Shown here one piece after another: positions 8,974-17,608 of a DNA stretch of 64,000 nucleotides. The notes under the pieces are model-generated. The model did not search any database and was not told the DNA's origin. It was given only the letters and a program-made list of their open reading frames with translations. The DNA comes from Nitratireductor sp. B36 (lineage in GTDB: Bacteria; Pseudomonadota; Alphaproteobacteria; Rhizobiales; Rhizobiaceae), in the NCBI RefSeq assembly GCF_020833685.1, contig NZ_JACKZY010000002.1:1-64000 (forward strand), in the 5' to 3' direction. Position 1 is the first letter of the stretch. Each line of letters starts with the position of its first letter. The translations under genes were made by a program, and so were the position numbers.

Positions 8974-9720
8974 TCAGTAGGTGGTTCGTCCGCCAGAAAG
9001 GTCAAAGGTTGCGGCGGTGGTGAAGCTGTTCTCGCGGGAAACGAGCCACGCGACCATCGCCGCTGCCTCGTCCACCTCGAGCAGGCGGCCGCGTGGAATG
9101 CGTGAACGCATGTATTCGATATGCTCGGCTGTCAGCTGTTCCAGAATCCGTGTCTGGGCGGTGGCCGGCGTGATGCAGTTCACCGCTATGTTGTACTCGG
9201 CGAGCTCCTTGCCGAGCGATTTTGTCAGGCCCATCACCGCAGCCTTGGATGCCGAGTAGGCGGCCGCGTTGGGGTTGCCCTCCTTGCCGGCCACCGAGGC
9301 AATGTTGACGATCCTGCCATAGTTGCGCGCCTTCATGCCCGGTATCACGGCGCGGTTCACATGAAATGTGCCGTTCACATTGATGTCGATCACCTTCTTC
9401 CAGGCATCGATATCGTAAGTGTCGAGCGGAGCAGCAGGACCTGCAATGCCTGCAGAATTGACAAGAATAGAGATCTTGCCGCTTTCCTTTTCGGTGGCCG
9501 CGCATGCTGCCTTTACGGACGTCCAGTCGGCCACATCGGCTGCCTGTACCGTCGCTGCATCACCGAGTTCCTCACGTGCCGTTTGAAGCAGTGTCTCATC
9601 GATATCCCACAGCGTGACCGTGGCACCGGACGCTACGAAGCGGCGGGCCATGGCGAAGCCCAGACCCTGAGCCCCGCCGGTAACGACGGCATGCTCGCCG
9701 TTTAGATCAATCTTGTTCAT
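8974..9720 (-). CDS. Short-chain dehydrogenase (2-keto-3-deoxy-L-fuconate 4-dehydrogenase-like)
   Basis: A classical SDR of 248 residues. It has the cofactor motif GGAQGLG (residues 15-21), Asp39 at the end of beta-2 (favouring NAD over NADP), Asn115, Ser142, Tyr155 and Lys159. The C-terminus GGRTTY resembles sugar-acid dehydrogenases of the L-fucose and L-rhamnose diketo pathways. It would oxidize the 4-hydroxyl of the 2-keto-3-deoxy acid, giving the substrate of the downstream FAH hydrolase. The gene is read from the control region that contains operator site 2. Confidence 0.87.
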   Translation of the reverse strand: MNKIDLNGEHAVVTGGAQGLGFAMARRFVASGATVTLWDIDETLLQTAREELGDAATVQAADVADWTSVKAACAATEKESGKISILVNSAGIAGPAAPLDTYDIDAWKKVIDINVNGTFHVNRAVIPGMKARNYGRIVNIASVAGKEGNPNAAAYSASKAAVMGLTKSLGKELAEYNIAVNCITPATAQTRILEQLTAEHIEYMRSRIPRGRLLEVDEAAAMVAWLVSRENSFTTAATFDLSGGRTTY

Positions 9721-9806
9721 TCACTGGTTTCCTCCGATGCATTGGTCGAGGGGCGGCAGGACTGCGCCGTCCGGGCGCATGTGAAAATATGCCCCTTGAA
9801 CGCATT

Positions 9807-9823
9807 CATTATATTAGTGTAAC
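9807..9823. promoter_or_regulatory. Putative GntR operator, site 2
   Basis: CATTATATTAGTGTAAC contains the exact core TATATTAGT plus the flank GTAAC also found at site 1. It sits between the divergent SDR and aldo/keto reductase genes and could control both. Confidence 0.65.
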
Positions 9824-9876
9824 AGATGGAGCAAGGCTTGGTTCTTGCCGGCCGGCGTTCAGGGATGGAGGACTTT

Positions 9877-10899
9877 GTGAAAGCAACTGAAAGACGGAAG
9901 GTGGGGCAAACCGGCCTTGAAGTGACCAGACTGGGCATGGGGTGTGCGTCGTTGGGTGGCCTCTATGCGCCGGTGGACGCGTCGACATGCCTTGCCACCC
10001 TTCAGGCGGCCTGGGATCTGGGGCTTCGCTATTTTGATGTTGCGCCGATGTATGGACGCGGACGCTCCGAGCATATGCTTGGACATTTCCTGCGCGAGCA
10101 AGCGGCTTCCGATGACGTCGCGATCAGCACCAAGGTGGGGCGTCTTATGGTGCAGCAACGTCCGGGCCGTGAATTGCCGCCTGTTCGGGAGAAGAACCGC
10201 CTGGATTCGGGTTGGCGCAATGGGCTGCCCTTCACTGAGGTTTTCGACTACTCATATGACGCGATCATGCGGAGTTTCGATGATAGTCTTCAGCGGCTCG
10301 GCCGTGGCGGAGTGGATATCCTGTTTGTCCACGATATTGGAAAAGTCACCCATGGTGAGGTCGCTGAGGCCCACTGGACTGACCTGACCGACGGAGGTGG
10401 TTTCCGTGCTTTGTCCGAGCTGCGCGATGCCGGAATCATCAAAGGCTTTGGGCTCGGTGTCAACGAAGCGGAGATCGTGCTGGAGGCTATGGATGAAGTC
10501 CAGCTCGATTGCACGCTGCTTGCTGGCCGCCACACTCTGCTCGAGCAAAATGCGAACGCGCTGATGCAGCGGGCGGTCAGTGACGGAATGAGTATCATGA
10601 TTGGCGGGGTGTTCAATTCGGGGATTCTCGCCGCTCGGCATGGGGGGCGGAGCAAGTTTGACTATCAGGATGCGCCCGAATCCGTCATCCGCAAGGTCGA
10701 AGAACTGGAAAAGGTTTGTCTTTCCTTCGATGTACCGCTTGCCGCAGCAGCGATTCAGTTTCCTTGCCGACACGAGGCCGTGACCTCGGTGTTGATCGGG
10801 GCCAAGCACCCCGACCGGGTCCGTCAGAACGTCGGCTGGTTTGAGCAGCCGATCCCCGATGAACTCTGGCAGGCGCTCGCTGAAAAGGAGCTGGTATAG
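9877..10899 (+). CDS. Aldo/keto reductase, L-fucose (D-threo-aldose) 1-dehydrogenase-like
   Basis: A TIM-barrel aldo/keto reductase of about 340 residues. The catalytic tetrad can be seen as Asp in FDVAP, Tyr in PMYGRGRSE, Lys in STKVGR and His in LFVHDIG. Members of this subgroup oxidize L-fucose and related aldoses to the 1,5-lactone, the first step of the pathway encoded around it. The frame is open from an ATG at 9826, but the GTG at 9877 is preceded by GGAGG at five bases and matches the usual N-terminus. It is divergent from the SDR gene. Confidence 0.83.
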   Translation: MKATERRKVGQTGLEVTRLGMGCASLGGLYAPVDASTCLATLQAAWDLGLRYFDVAPMYGRGRSEHMLGHFLREQAASDDVAISTKVGRLMVQQRPGRELPPVREKNRLDSGWRNGLPFTEVFDYSYDAIMRSFDDSLQRLGRGGVDILFVHDIGKVTHGEVAEAHWTDLTDGGGFRALSELRDAGIIKGFGLGVNEAEIVLEAMDEVQLDCTLLAGRHTLLEQNANALMQRAVSDGMSIMIGGVFNSGILAARHGGRSKFDYQDAPESVIRKVEELEKVCLSFDVPLAAAAIQFPCRHEAVTSVLIGAKHPDRVRQNVGWFEQPIPDELWQALAEKELV

Positions 10900-10948
10900 G
10901 GCCGTGCAGCCCTCATGGGCCCTGTCAACGTCCCTCGCATCATTCTCT

Positions 10949-10975
10949 CACGTGCCGGTTACAAGCCGGCACGTG
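10949..10975. terminator. Strong hairpin between convergent genes
   Basis: A 10-base stem (10949-10958 with 10966-10975) with a 7-base loop lies between the aldo/keto reductase stop and the stop of the convergent dehydratase gene. There is no clear T-run, so it is only a possible bidirectional terminator. The rest of 10900-11095 shows no gene. Confidence 0.5.
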
Positions 10976-11095
10976 GGATCGAGCCGTTGGCCGGTCGAGA
11001 TCGGCACTGTCCAATCTTTCCCGGTGGCATTTGTCACCGTGATCAAACCGCCGGCGGTTCTGAGAGGTCTTGCCGCAGACCGGCACAATACCTGA

Positions 11096-12607
11096 CTACA
11101 TCGTGGCTCCGAGGCTCCATGGCACAAATTCATTGTCGCCATAGCCAAGTTCTTCCGATTTCGTCCTGCCACCGGAAGCAACGCGGAGGATTTCGTTGAA
11201 GATTTCCTGACCTTTCTCGGCCAGTGACACACCTTCAAGAACGTCCCCGCAATTGATGTCCATGTCGTCGTTCATCTGCTCGAAGATGAAGGAGTTGGAG
11301 GCGAGTTTGATCGAAGGGGTCGGTTTGCAGCCGAACGCCGAGCCGCGCCCGGTCGTGAAGCACAGGACATTTGCCCCTCCCGCAACCTGCCCCGTGGCCG
11401 AAACGGGATCATAGCCGGGAGTGTCCATGAAAATCAGGCCATGTTCGCGTACCGGTTCGGCATATTCGAGCACCGCTCTGAGATTGGTGCTGCCCCCTTT
11501 GGCAGCCGCGCCAAGCGATTTCTCAAGGATCGTTGTCAGTCCCCCAAGCTTGTTGCCCGGAGAGGGGTTGTTGTTCATTTCCATTTCGTGCCGGGCGGTA
11601 TACTCCTCCCACCAGCGGATTCGCTCAATGAGCTTCTCTCCCACTTCTCGCGTTTCAGCACGGAGTGTCAGAAGGTGCTCTGCACCATAGATCTCCGGGG
11701 TCTCCGACAGAATTGCCGTGCCGCCCTGGGCTACGAGCAGATCCACCGCAGCCCCCAGGGCCGGGTTGGCGCTGATGCCGGAATATCCGTCAGAGCCGCC
11801 GCATTGGAGCGCGAGGATGAGTTCGGAGGCCGGCTGAGGCGTGCGTTCGGCAGCGTTGACTGTAGGCAGCATGTCGAGAATCGCCTGAACGCCCGCCTCG
11901 ACGGTTTTCTTCGTGCCGCCAGTCTCCTGGATTGTCATGGTGCGGAAGGTGCCGCTTTCCTGGATGTCGTAGGATTTCATCCAGCGCGGAATCTGGAAGG
12001 CTTCACAGCCCAGGCCCACCATCAGAACCCCGCCCACATTCGGGTTGGTGGCAAACCCCCATTGGGTTCGTTTCAGCACATCATAGGCCGGGCCCTTCAC
12101 ATCGATTCCGCAGCCGGTTCCGTGAACCAGTGAAATGACGCCATCAACATTGGGATAATCGTTGAGGACACCCGACCGGTTGATCTCTTCAGCGATGAAC
12201 CGAGCGACGCTCGCCGAACAGTTCACTGAGGTGAGCGTGGCAATATAGTTGCGAGTGCCTACCTTGCCGTTGGCCCTTTTGTAGCCCTGGAAGACCGCGC
12301 GCTGATCCTCGGCGATAAACTCCGTCGGGTGAACGCTCGTTCCAAAAGCATAGTCGCGTTCAAATGCGCGGACATAGACATTGTGTTCATGGACCCAGTC
12401 ACCGGCTGCAATGTCTTCGCGCGCGAAGCCGATCGTTTGACCATACTTCACAATCGGATCATCCTTGCGGATTTTCCGAACCGCCATCTTGTGTCCGCGA
12501 GGGACCCTGGCCATGGCTTCGACCCCCACAAGGGTTTCTCCGGGCTTTAGCGGTTCCAGCGCCAGAACAATGTTGTCGGCATCGGATAGCTTTATGAAAC
12601 GTTTCAT
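11096..12607 (-). CDS. UxaA-family sugar-acid dehydratase (altronate/galactarate dehydratase type)
   Basis: This 503-residue protein has a short N-terminal SAF-like domain (about 1-90) and a C-terminal altronate/galactarate dehydratase domain with conserved Cys residues (NCSAS, HGTGCG, GLGCE, QCGGSDG) that may bind iron. It would dehydrate the sugar acid, L-fuconate or a stereoisomer, to the 2-keto-3-deoxy acid. Many L-fucose pathways use an enolase-superfamily dehydratase for this step, and none is seen here. ATG 12607 is preferred over the longer frame to 12682 because homology starts there. Its ribosome site is weak. Operator site 3 lies 55 bases upstream. Confidence 0.85.
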   Translation of the reverse strand: MKRFIKLSDADNIVLALEPLKPGETLVGVEAMARVPRGHKMAVRKIRKDDPIVKYGQTIGFAREDIAAGDWVHEHNVYVRAFERDYAFGTSVHPTEFIAEDQRAVFQGYKRANGKVGTRNYIATLTSVNCSASVARFIAEEINRSGVLNDYPNVDGVISLVHGTGCGIDVKGPAYDVLKRTQWGFATNPNVGGVLMVGLGCEAFQIPRWMKSYDIQESGTFRTMTIQETGGTKKTVEAGVQAILDMLPTVNAAERTPQPASELILALQCGGSDGYSGISANPALGAAVDLLVAQGGTAILSETPEIYGAEHLLTLRAETREVGEKLIERIRWWEEYTARHEMEMNNNPSPGNKLGGLTTILEKSLGAAAKGGSTNLRAVLEYAEPVREHGLIFMDTPGYDPVSATGQVAGGANVLCFTTGRGSAFGCKPTPSIKLASNSFIFEQMNDDMDINCGDVLEGVSLAEKGQEIFNEILRVASGGRTKSEELGYGDNEFVPWSLGATM

Positions 12608-12661
12608 TATCCAACTCTGCGTGAGGGGCCGGATGGAACATCCAGGATATGAAGAGATGAG

Positions 12662-12680
12662 TATACTAATATAATAATAC
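12662..12680. promoter_or_regulatory. Putative GntR operator, site 3
   Basis: On the minus strand this reads GTATTATTATATTAGTATA, with the exact core TATATTAGT. It lies directly upstream of the dehydratase gene. Confidence 0.65.
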
Positions 12681-12736
12681 AAGAGCGCGCAAGACCTGAC
12701 GCGATTTCTTGGGATAAGGATATCAACCGGGACATA

Positions 12737-13066
12737 TTAAGGGTGGTGAAACACCTCTTCCATGCGGGCCCACCACTCGTGGGTCGCCCGGCTTGCGAGC
12801 GGTTCCTGCATTGGGTCACACAATTCCCACCACTTCTGCATGGCCGGGGCCGCGGCCATTCGTGCTGCGTCCGCGGCGAAATCGGTGCCGTGGTATTCCC
12901 AATAGGCAAACAGCAGGTTTTCAGGTTCGCGCAGGAAAATCGAGTAATTGCGGATGTTGGCCTGGCTGATCAACTCGAGCACTTCCGGCCAGACCTCTGA
13001 ATGAACGCGCTTGTAAATCTCGATCGCATCCGGCTTCAGGCCGATGCAATGGGCCATTCTCTGCAT
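12737..13066 (-). CDS. L-rhamnose/L-fucose mutarotase (RhaM family)
   Basis: A 109-residue dimeric ferredoxin-fold mutarotase. It shows the family features EIYKRVHSEVWPE with a conserved His, YSIFL, and paired Trp residues near KWWELCDP and HEWWARMEEVF. The enzyme interconverts the anomers of 6-deoxy sugars, feeding the correct anomer to the dehydrogenase. The ATG at 13066 has GAGGA seven bases upstream. It lies between the GntR regulator gene and the dehydratase gene, 26 bases after the former. Confidence 0.85.
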   Translation of the reverse strand: MQRMAHCIGLKPDAIEIYKRVHSEVWPEVLELISQANIRNYSIFLREPENLLFAYWEYHGTDFAADAARMAAAPAMQKWWELCDPMQEPLASRATHEWWARMEEVFHHP

Positions 13067-13092
13067 GCCGATATCCTCGTTCGGCTGGAAAT

Positions 13093-13767
13093 TCAGTCGG
13101 TGAGATCGATCGCGACTTCGAGCGTGTTTTGCAGCGAGGTGTTCAGGTGGCTTTCCATCGCCTTGGCCGCGCCTTCGGCATCGTGTTTTTTGAGAGCCTC
13201 CAGAATAGCCTCGTGCTGCTCGATCGTCTGAGTGCCGTAGCCAGGCTTGGGAATGGCGATATAGCGACCGCGGTCCATCTGGGCTTTCGAAATATCAACG
13301 GCACGCCAGATTGAAGGATAGCCGCTGATCTCTGCAATGGTGCGGTGGAAAACATCATCCAGCTGGATGGCGGTCGCGTATTTGCCGCGCGCAATGGCGC
13401 GGCGGTGCGCGGCGATGTTGTCCTCAAGGGCTTCGGCCGCTGAAGCCGTAAAGTTCGCGGAGGCATGGCGGGCGCTTTCCATTTCAAGCGCACGCCGTAT
13501 TACATAGGCTTCTTCCAGATCCTTGCGGCTGATCGGCGCAACATATGTGCCGGTCTGAGCGAGGATTTTGACCATCCCTTCGTCACTGATGCGCTTGACC
13601 GCTTCCCGCACCGGTGTTCGTGAAACACCGAGCGCCTCAGCGATGGCGATTTCGTTGATCGGTTCGCCAGGTTTCAGCTTTCCGCCCACAATCATGGTAC
13701 GGATCATCTGATAAATCTGATCCCTGAGCGGCAGGGCGCGGTTCAGGGTGGAGGGATCGAAATCCAT
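13093..13767 (-). CDS. GntR-family transcriptional regulator, FCD subclass
   Basis: This 224-residue regulator has an N-terminal winged helix (about 14-75, with GVSRTPVREAVKRI as recognition region) and a C-terminal all-helical FCD ligand domain whose Asp and His residues (LDDVFHRTI, QHEAI, ESHL) would hold a metal and a sugar-acid effector. It is the only GntR gene in the window. It lies at the centre of the sugar genes and carries operator site 4 just upstream, so autoregulation is likely. The inferred regulon of eight sites includes the NRPS, FAAL/PKS and glycosyltransferase genes. Confidence 0.9.
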   Translation of the reverse strand: MDFDPSTLNRALPLRDQIYQMIRTMIVGGKLKPGEPINEIAIAEALGVSRTPVREAVKRISDEGMVKILAQTGTYVAPISRKDLEEAYVIRRALEMESARHASANFTASAAEALEDNIAAHRRAIARGKYATAIQLDDVFHRTIAEISGYPSIWRAVDISKAQMDRGRYIAIPKPGYGTQTIEQHEAILEALKKHDAEGAAKAMESHLNTSLQNTLEVAIDLTD

Positions 13768-13800
13768 AGGTTCGTTCCAGTCTAGGCTCGCCTACGGCCA

Positions 13801-13818
13801 TTATTATATTAGCGTGTC
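13801..13818. promoter_or_regulatory. Putative GntR operator, site 4
   Basis: TTATTATATTAGCGTGTC has the core with one change (TATATTAGC). It lies 34 bases upstream of the GntR start and fits negative autoregulation. Confidence 0.55.
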
Positions 13819-13917
13819 AAACACCTTATAGTATGTCAAACACATTGTTCCAGTTTGCAATGGTCGGGGACCAAAGCGCTGCGCTGCTTAAATGCGCTGT
13901 CAAATTCCACTTGTCAA
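13815..13917. repeat. Four TGTCAA repeats in the regulator/transporter control region
   Basis: TGTCAAACAC occurs twice (13815-13824 and 13834-13843, 19 bases apart). TGTCAA recurs at 13898-13903 and 13912-13917. The region 13768-14121 holds no gene. The repeats are distinct from the TATATTAGT sites and may bind a second regulator or RNA polymerase. Confidence 0.4.
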
Positions 13918-13920
13918 CGC

Positions 13921-13938
13921 TATTATATTAGTGCAATA
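13921..13938. promoter_or_regulatory. Putative GntR operator, site 5
   Basis: TATTATATTAGTGCAATA contains the exact core TATATTAGT. It lies midway between the divergent GntR and ABC transporter genes. Confidence 0.6.
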
Positions 13939-14040
13939 GAGGCCGCGAGAGGCTGGTGGCATCTCCATTCCAAATGGGCGACGAGGGTGGTTTGGGCCAC
14001 AATTGAATCTTGGACGTTGGCAAACGCGCTTGAGTTAACT

Positions 14041-14058
14041 GTTATACTAACATAACAT
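14041..14058. promoter_or_regulatory. Putative GntR operator, site 6
   Basis: On the minus strand this reads ATGTTATGTTAGTATAAC, with one change in the core. It lies 63 bases before the transporter ATPase start and is the nearest site to that operon. Confidence 0.55.
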
Positions 14059-14121
14059 GCGCGGGTCAGAGTGTTGTGGAGGCGACGCTCTGGCTTTCAA
14101 AGGGAGGGGACCAAACCGGTC

Positions 14122-15621
14122 ATGACGGAAGCTCACTGTGCATTGGATATGCGAGGCATTACCAAGACGTTTCCGGGCGTCAAGGCGCTCTCCAATGTCA
14201 ACTTCAAGGTCAAGTTTGGCACTGTCCATGCTGTGGTGGGAGAGAATGGTGCTGGCAAATCGACCCTTATGAAGGTGTTGAACGGGACCTATGCTCCGAC
14301 CAGCGGCACCATCCACATCGCCGACAAGGAAGTGCGTATGAGACGACCGGCGGATGCCCAGGCTCTCGGCATCCGAATGGTGCATCAGGAGATCAACCTG
14401 GTGCCCGATCTCAGCGTCGCGGAGAATGTCTTTCTCGGGCGCATGCCGGGGCGGATGGGATATCTGCACCGCAGTGAAATGATCGCGAGAACGACCGCCA
14501 TACTTGAAGAGCTTGGTGCTGTTGTGAAGCCCCGCGAGCGGCTGGGCGATCTTTCAATCAGCCAGCAGCAGCTTGTCGAGATTGCAAAGGCCTACGCAGC
14601 CAATCCACGCATCATCGTTTTGGATGAGCCGACCTCCAGTCTGAGTGACCATGAGACGGCGGCACTGTTCCGCATCCTCCGCAAGATGCGGGATGACGGG
14701 ATTGCGATCATCTATATCAGCCATCGTGTCAAAGAGGTCTTGCAGATCGCCGACGAAGTGACCGTTCTGCGCGACGGCGCAATGATCGAGACACGCCCCA
14801 TTTCCGGCATCACATCGGCTGAAATGATACGGCTGATGGTTGGACGTGACGTCAGCAATGTCTTTCCCAAGACGCCAGCCACCGTTGGAGAGCCGGTCCT
14901 CAAGGTCGAGAATATCAGCGACGGTGTACATTTCCGTGACGTCAGTTTTGAGGTTCGCGCAGGCGAAATTCTGGGGCTCACCGGCCTTGTCGGTGCCGGA
15001 CGAACTGAGGTGGCGCAGACGATCTTCGGCCTCTCGAAGCTTGTCGAAGGGAAGGTCTCCCTGAATGGGCGGACATTATCGATAGCAACACCTGCAGATG
15101 CGGTCCGGGCGGGCATCGCCTACGTTCCTGAGGATCGCAAGGGTGACGGTATCATTCCGGAAATGACGATCCGCGAGAACATAAGCCTGCCGATCCTGCG
15201 CAAGCTGAGCCGGATTGGACGCATTAGCGGAAGCGCTGATCGCGCCCTCGCCGGCAAATATGTGAAGCAGTTCGCAATCTCTCCACCTGACGGGGAACGG
15301 CGGATCAATCTCCTTTCAGGCGGCAACCAGCAGAAAGCGGTGATCGCGAAATGGTTGGCGGCAAAGCCAAGCGTACTGATTCTGGACGAACCGACGCGCG
15401 GCGTTGACGTGGGCGCCAAGGCGGAAATCCACAACATCATCGGACGACTCGTCGGCGAAGGCATGGCGGTGCTGATGATTTCCTCGGAATTGCCGGAGGT
15501 GATGGGCGTCTGCGATCGCGTCGTGGTCATGCGGGACGGGCGTGCTTCCGCGCCGCTGTCGCGCGAAGAATTGAGCGAGGAAAAGATCATGACCCTGGCG
15601 ACGGACGAGGAGGCGGCATGA
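14122..15621 (+). CDS. Sugar ABC importer ATPase with two nucleotide-binding domains
   Basis: A 499-residue RbsA/XylG-type ATPase with two cassettes. The first has Walker A GENGAGKST and Walker B IIVLDEPTSSL, with SISQQQ as signature. The second has a degenerate Walker A (GLVGAGRTE), signature LSGGNQQK and Walker B LILDEPTRGVD. It powers uptake through the two permeases that follow, to which it is translationally coupled (ATGA overlap at 15618-15621). The start at 14122 gives the usual N-terminus. The substrate is probably the sugar degraded by the neighbouring pathway. Confidence 0.93.
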   Translation: MTEAHCALDMRGITKTFPGVKALSNVNFKVKFGTVHAVVGENGAGKSTLMKVLNGTYAPTSGTIHIADKEVRMRRPADAQALGIRMVHQEINLVPDLSVAENVFLGRMPGRMGYLHRSEMIARTTAILEELGAVVKPRERLGDLSISQQQLVEIAKAYAANPRIIVLDEPTSSLSDHETAALFRILRKMRDDGIAIIYISHRVKEVLQIADEVTVLRDGAMIETRPISGITSAEMIRLMVGRDVSNVFPKTPATVGEPVLKVENISDGVHFRDVSFEVRAGEILGLTGLVGAGRTEVAQTIFGLSKLVEGKVSLNGRTLSIATPADAVRAGIAYVPEDRKGDGIIPEMTIRENISLPILRKLSRIGRISGSADRALAGKYVKQFAISPPDGERRINLLSGGNQQKAVIAKWLAAKPSVLILDEPTRGVDVGAKAEIHNIIGRLVGEGMAVLMISSELPEVMGVCDRVVVMRDGRASAPLSREELSEEKIMTLATDEEAA

Positions 15622-16616
15622 GCGATCTTGTTGCCGCTGCTGAAAGCATGAAGAAGACTGAACGTTTTACCCGCGCAAACTGGGTGGCGGAACTGGCATC
15701 GCGCGCAGGTCTTCTGATCGCGATCCTTGCCGTGATCGCCTATGGTTCGATTGCCAATCCCGCCTTTTTCTCGACCGGTAATTTCGTGAATGTGCTGACC
15801 TCGATGTCCATCGTCGGCATCGTGGTGGTGGGGATGACCTTTGTCCTGGTTGTCGGCGGCCTCGCGGATCTTTCCGTGCCCGCCACCATAGCCTGTGGTG
15901 CAATCCTGTCGCTCGGCCTGCAGCCGATGATCGGGCCTGTCCCGGCATTTGTGGTCGCGATCGCGCTCGCCGGCGTCATCGGCATGTTGAATGGTGCGTT
16001 GGTTGGATATGCGGGCGTCAATCCGATCATTGCGACGCTTGGCGTCGGCACGGTCGGTCTGGGCATTGTTCAGGCGGCTGTCGGCGGCGTCATCGTCTAT
16101 GGAACCAATCCTGCCTCAGCCGAACTGGTGAAAGGGCGTATCCTGGGAATTCCGACGGTGGTCATCATCTTTGCCGTGATCGCTCTGATAGGGCATTTCA
16201 TCCTTTCACGGTCGTATTGGGGCCGTTGGACAACGGCGACCGGCGGCAATTATTCCGCCGCTCAGGCGAGTGCGGTTCCGGTGCGCGCGGTCAAAGCGGG
16301 TGCGTTCGTCATCACCGGAATTGCAGCAGGCATCAGCGGCGGGCTTCTTGGGCTGACCTTGCAAAGCGCGCGGCCGCTGGTGGGAACGGGATATGAGTTC
16401 AGCGCGATCACGGCTGTCGTTGTCGGCGGGGTGTCCATCATGGGGGGCTTCGGCTCGGTTCCTCGAGCGATTGCCGGGCTGATCTTCGTTCAGCTTTTGA
16501 CCAATGTCATGGTGCTTGAGGGCGTGCGTACGCCGGTTCAGGGCTTCGTTCTGGGGATTCTGATTGCCGGCGCGGTTGGTATGGATGCCGCGTTGCGCAA
16601 ACGAGGAGGCGGTTGA
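15618..16616 (+). CDS. Sugar ABC importer permease 1 (RbsC type)
   Basis: This 332-residue hydrophobic protein of the BPD_transp_2 family has about eight to ten membrane segments starting near residue 31. The GGLADLSV stretch corresponds to the family GxIDLSV motif. It overlaps the ATPase gene by four bases and the next permease by one. It should form a heterodimeric channel with permease 2. Confidence 0.92.
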   Translation: MSDLVAAAESMKKTERFTRANWVAELASRAGLLIAILAVIAYGSIANPAFFSTGNFVNVLTSMSIVGIVVVGMTFVLVVGGLADLSVPATIACGAILSLGLQPMIGPVPAFVVAIALAGVIGMLNGALVGYAGVNPIIATLGVGTVGLGIVQAAVGGVIVYGTNPASAELVKGRILGIPTVVIIFAVIALIGHFILSRSYWGRWTTATGGNYSAAQASAVPVRAVKAGAFVITGIAAGISGGLLGLTLQSARPLVGTGYEFSAITAVVVGGVSIMGGFGSVPRAIAGLIFVQLLTNVMVLEGVRTPVQGFVLGILIAGAVGMDAALRKRGGG

Positions 16617-17608
16617 TGCGATATCTTGCACTCGCTTTGCAGTATCGGGTTGGTATCATTCTTGGCCTGACGCTGTTGATCTCGGCGCTCGTTGTTCCCG
16701 GCTTTCTCGGCCTGACAACGCTCAACCTCGGCCTCGACCGAGCTTCCACCATTGGCATTATTGCCATCGGGCTCACGGTCCTTCTGATCGCCGGGCAGAT
16801 TGATCTGTCGGTGGGCTCGGTCTTTGCCCTGTCGGGAGTTGTATCGATCATACTTCAACCGCAGCTCGGTATTTTACCGGCAGCCGTGGTGGGCATTCTG
16901 GCGGGAATGCTTGCGGGGGCTGTCAACGGCCTGCTCGTCGTGGGGCTTAAGGTGAACTCGCTGGTTCTCACCCTAGCCACGATGCTCATCTTCCGCTCGA
17001 TTGCGCATTGGATCACCGACAGCCAGCCGGTGAGCGGTATAGACATCATGTTCTCGCTCAAGGTGTCGCAAACCTACCTGGAAATATTCTCTATTCGAAG
17101 CGCACTGTTCCTGGCGGCGATTGTCCTTCTTCACGTTTGGCTTACCCGGACGATCCCTGGCCGAAACGTGTTTGCAGTCGGTTCGAATGCCGTTGCCGCG
17201 AAGGAAAGTGGCATCGCCTCGGGGCGCATTATCTTTCTGAGCTTCATGTTCGCTGGCGGCATGGCCGGCGTGGCCGGTGTGCTCCAGAGCCTGGTGACCA
17301 ATACCGGCTCTCCCGTATTCGGATCGGAACTCACGGTCATGGTTATCGCCGCCGTGGTTGTTGGCGGTACCCGGTTGGAAGGAGGCCGAGGTTCCGCGCT
17401 TGGGACACTCGGCGGTGTGCTGACCATTGGCGCGCTGACCGTCGCCATGGAGTTCCAGTCGGTGCCGGCATACATCCAGCAGGTTGTGTCAGGGTGCATC
17501 CTGATCCTGCTCGTGGTGTTGGACCGCACCGTTCATATCAGACCTGGCACGGGCCGGGAGCCCGCCAGAGCTGTTCAACCCATCACTCAAGGAGGAGGAA
17601 GTGCATGA
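16616..17608 (+). CDS. Sugar ABC importer permease 2 (RbsC type)
   Basis: A 330-residue membrane protein of the same family, with the classic AGQIDLSVGS motif and multiple hydrophobic helices. GAGGAGG seven bases before ATG 16616 supports this start rather than the TTG at 16613. It pairs with permease 1. The stop overlaps the start of the binding-protein gene (ATGA). Confidence 0.92.
   Translation: MRYLALALQYRVGIILGLTLLISALVVPGFLGLTTLNLGLDRASTIGIIAIGLTVLLIAGQIDLSVGSVFALSGVVSIILQPQLGILPAAVVGILAGMLAGAVNGLLVVGLKVNSLVLTLATMLIFRSIAHWITDSQPVSGIDIMFSLKVSQTYLEIFSIRSALFLAAIVLLHVWLTRTIPGRNVFAVGSNAVAAKESGIASGRIIFLSFMFAGGMAGVAGVLQSLVTNTGSPVFGSELTVMVIAAVVVGGTRLEGGRGSALGTLGGVLTIGALTVAMEFQSVPAYIQQVVSGCILILLVVLDRTVHIRPGTGREPARAVQPITQGGGSA

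Noticed and set aside
17008-17604. Upstream extension of the sugar binding protein frame
   Set aside because: It overlaps the permease gene; the ATG at 17605 has a strong ribosome site and a normal signal peptide.
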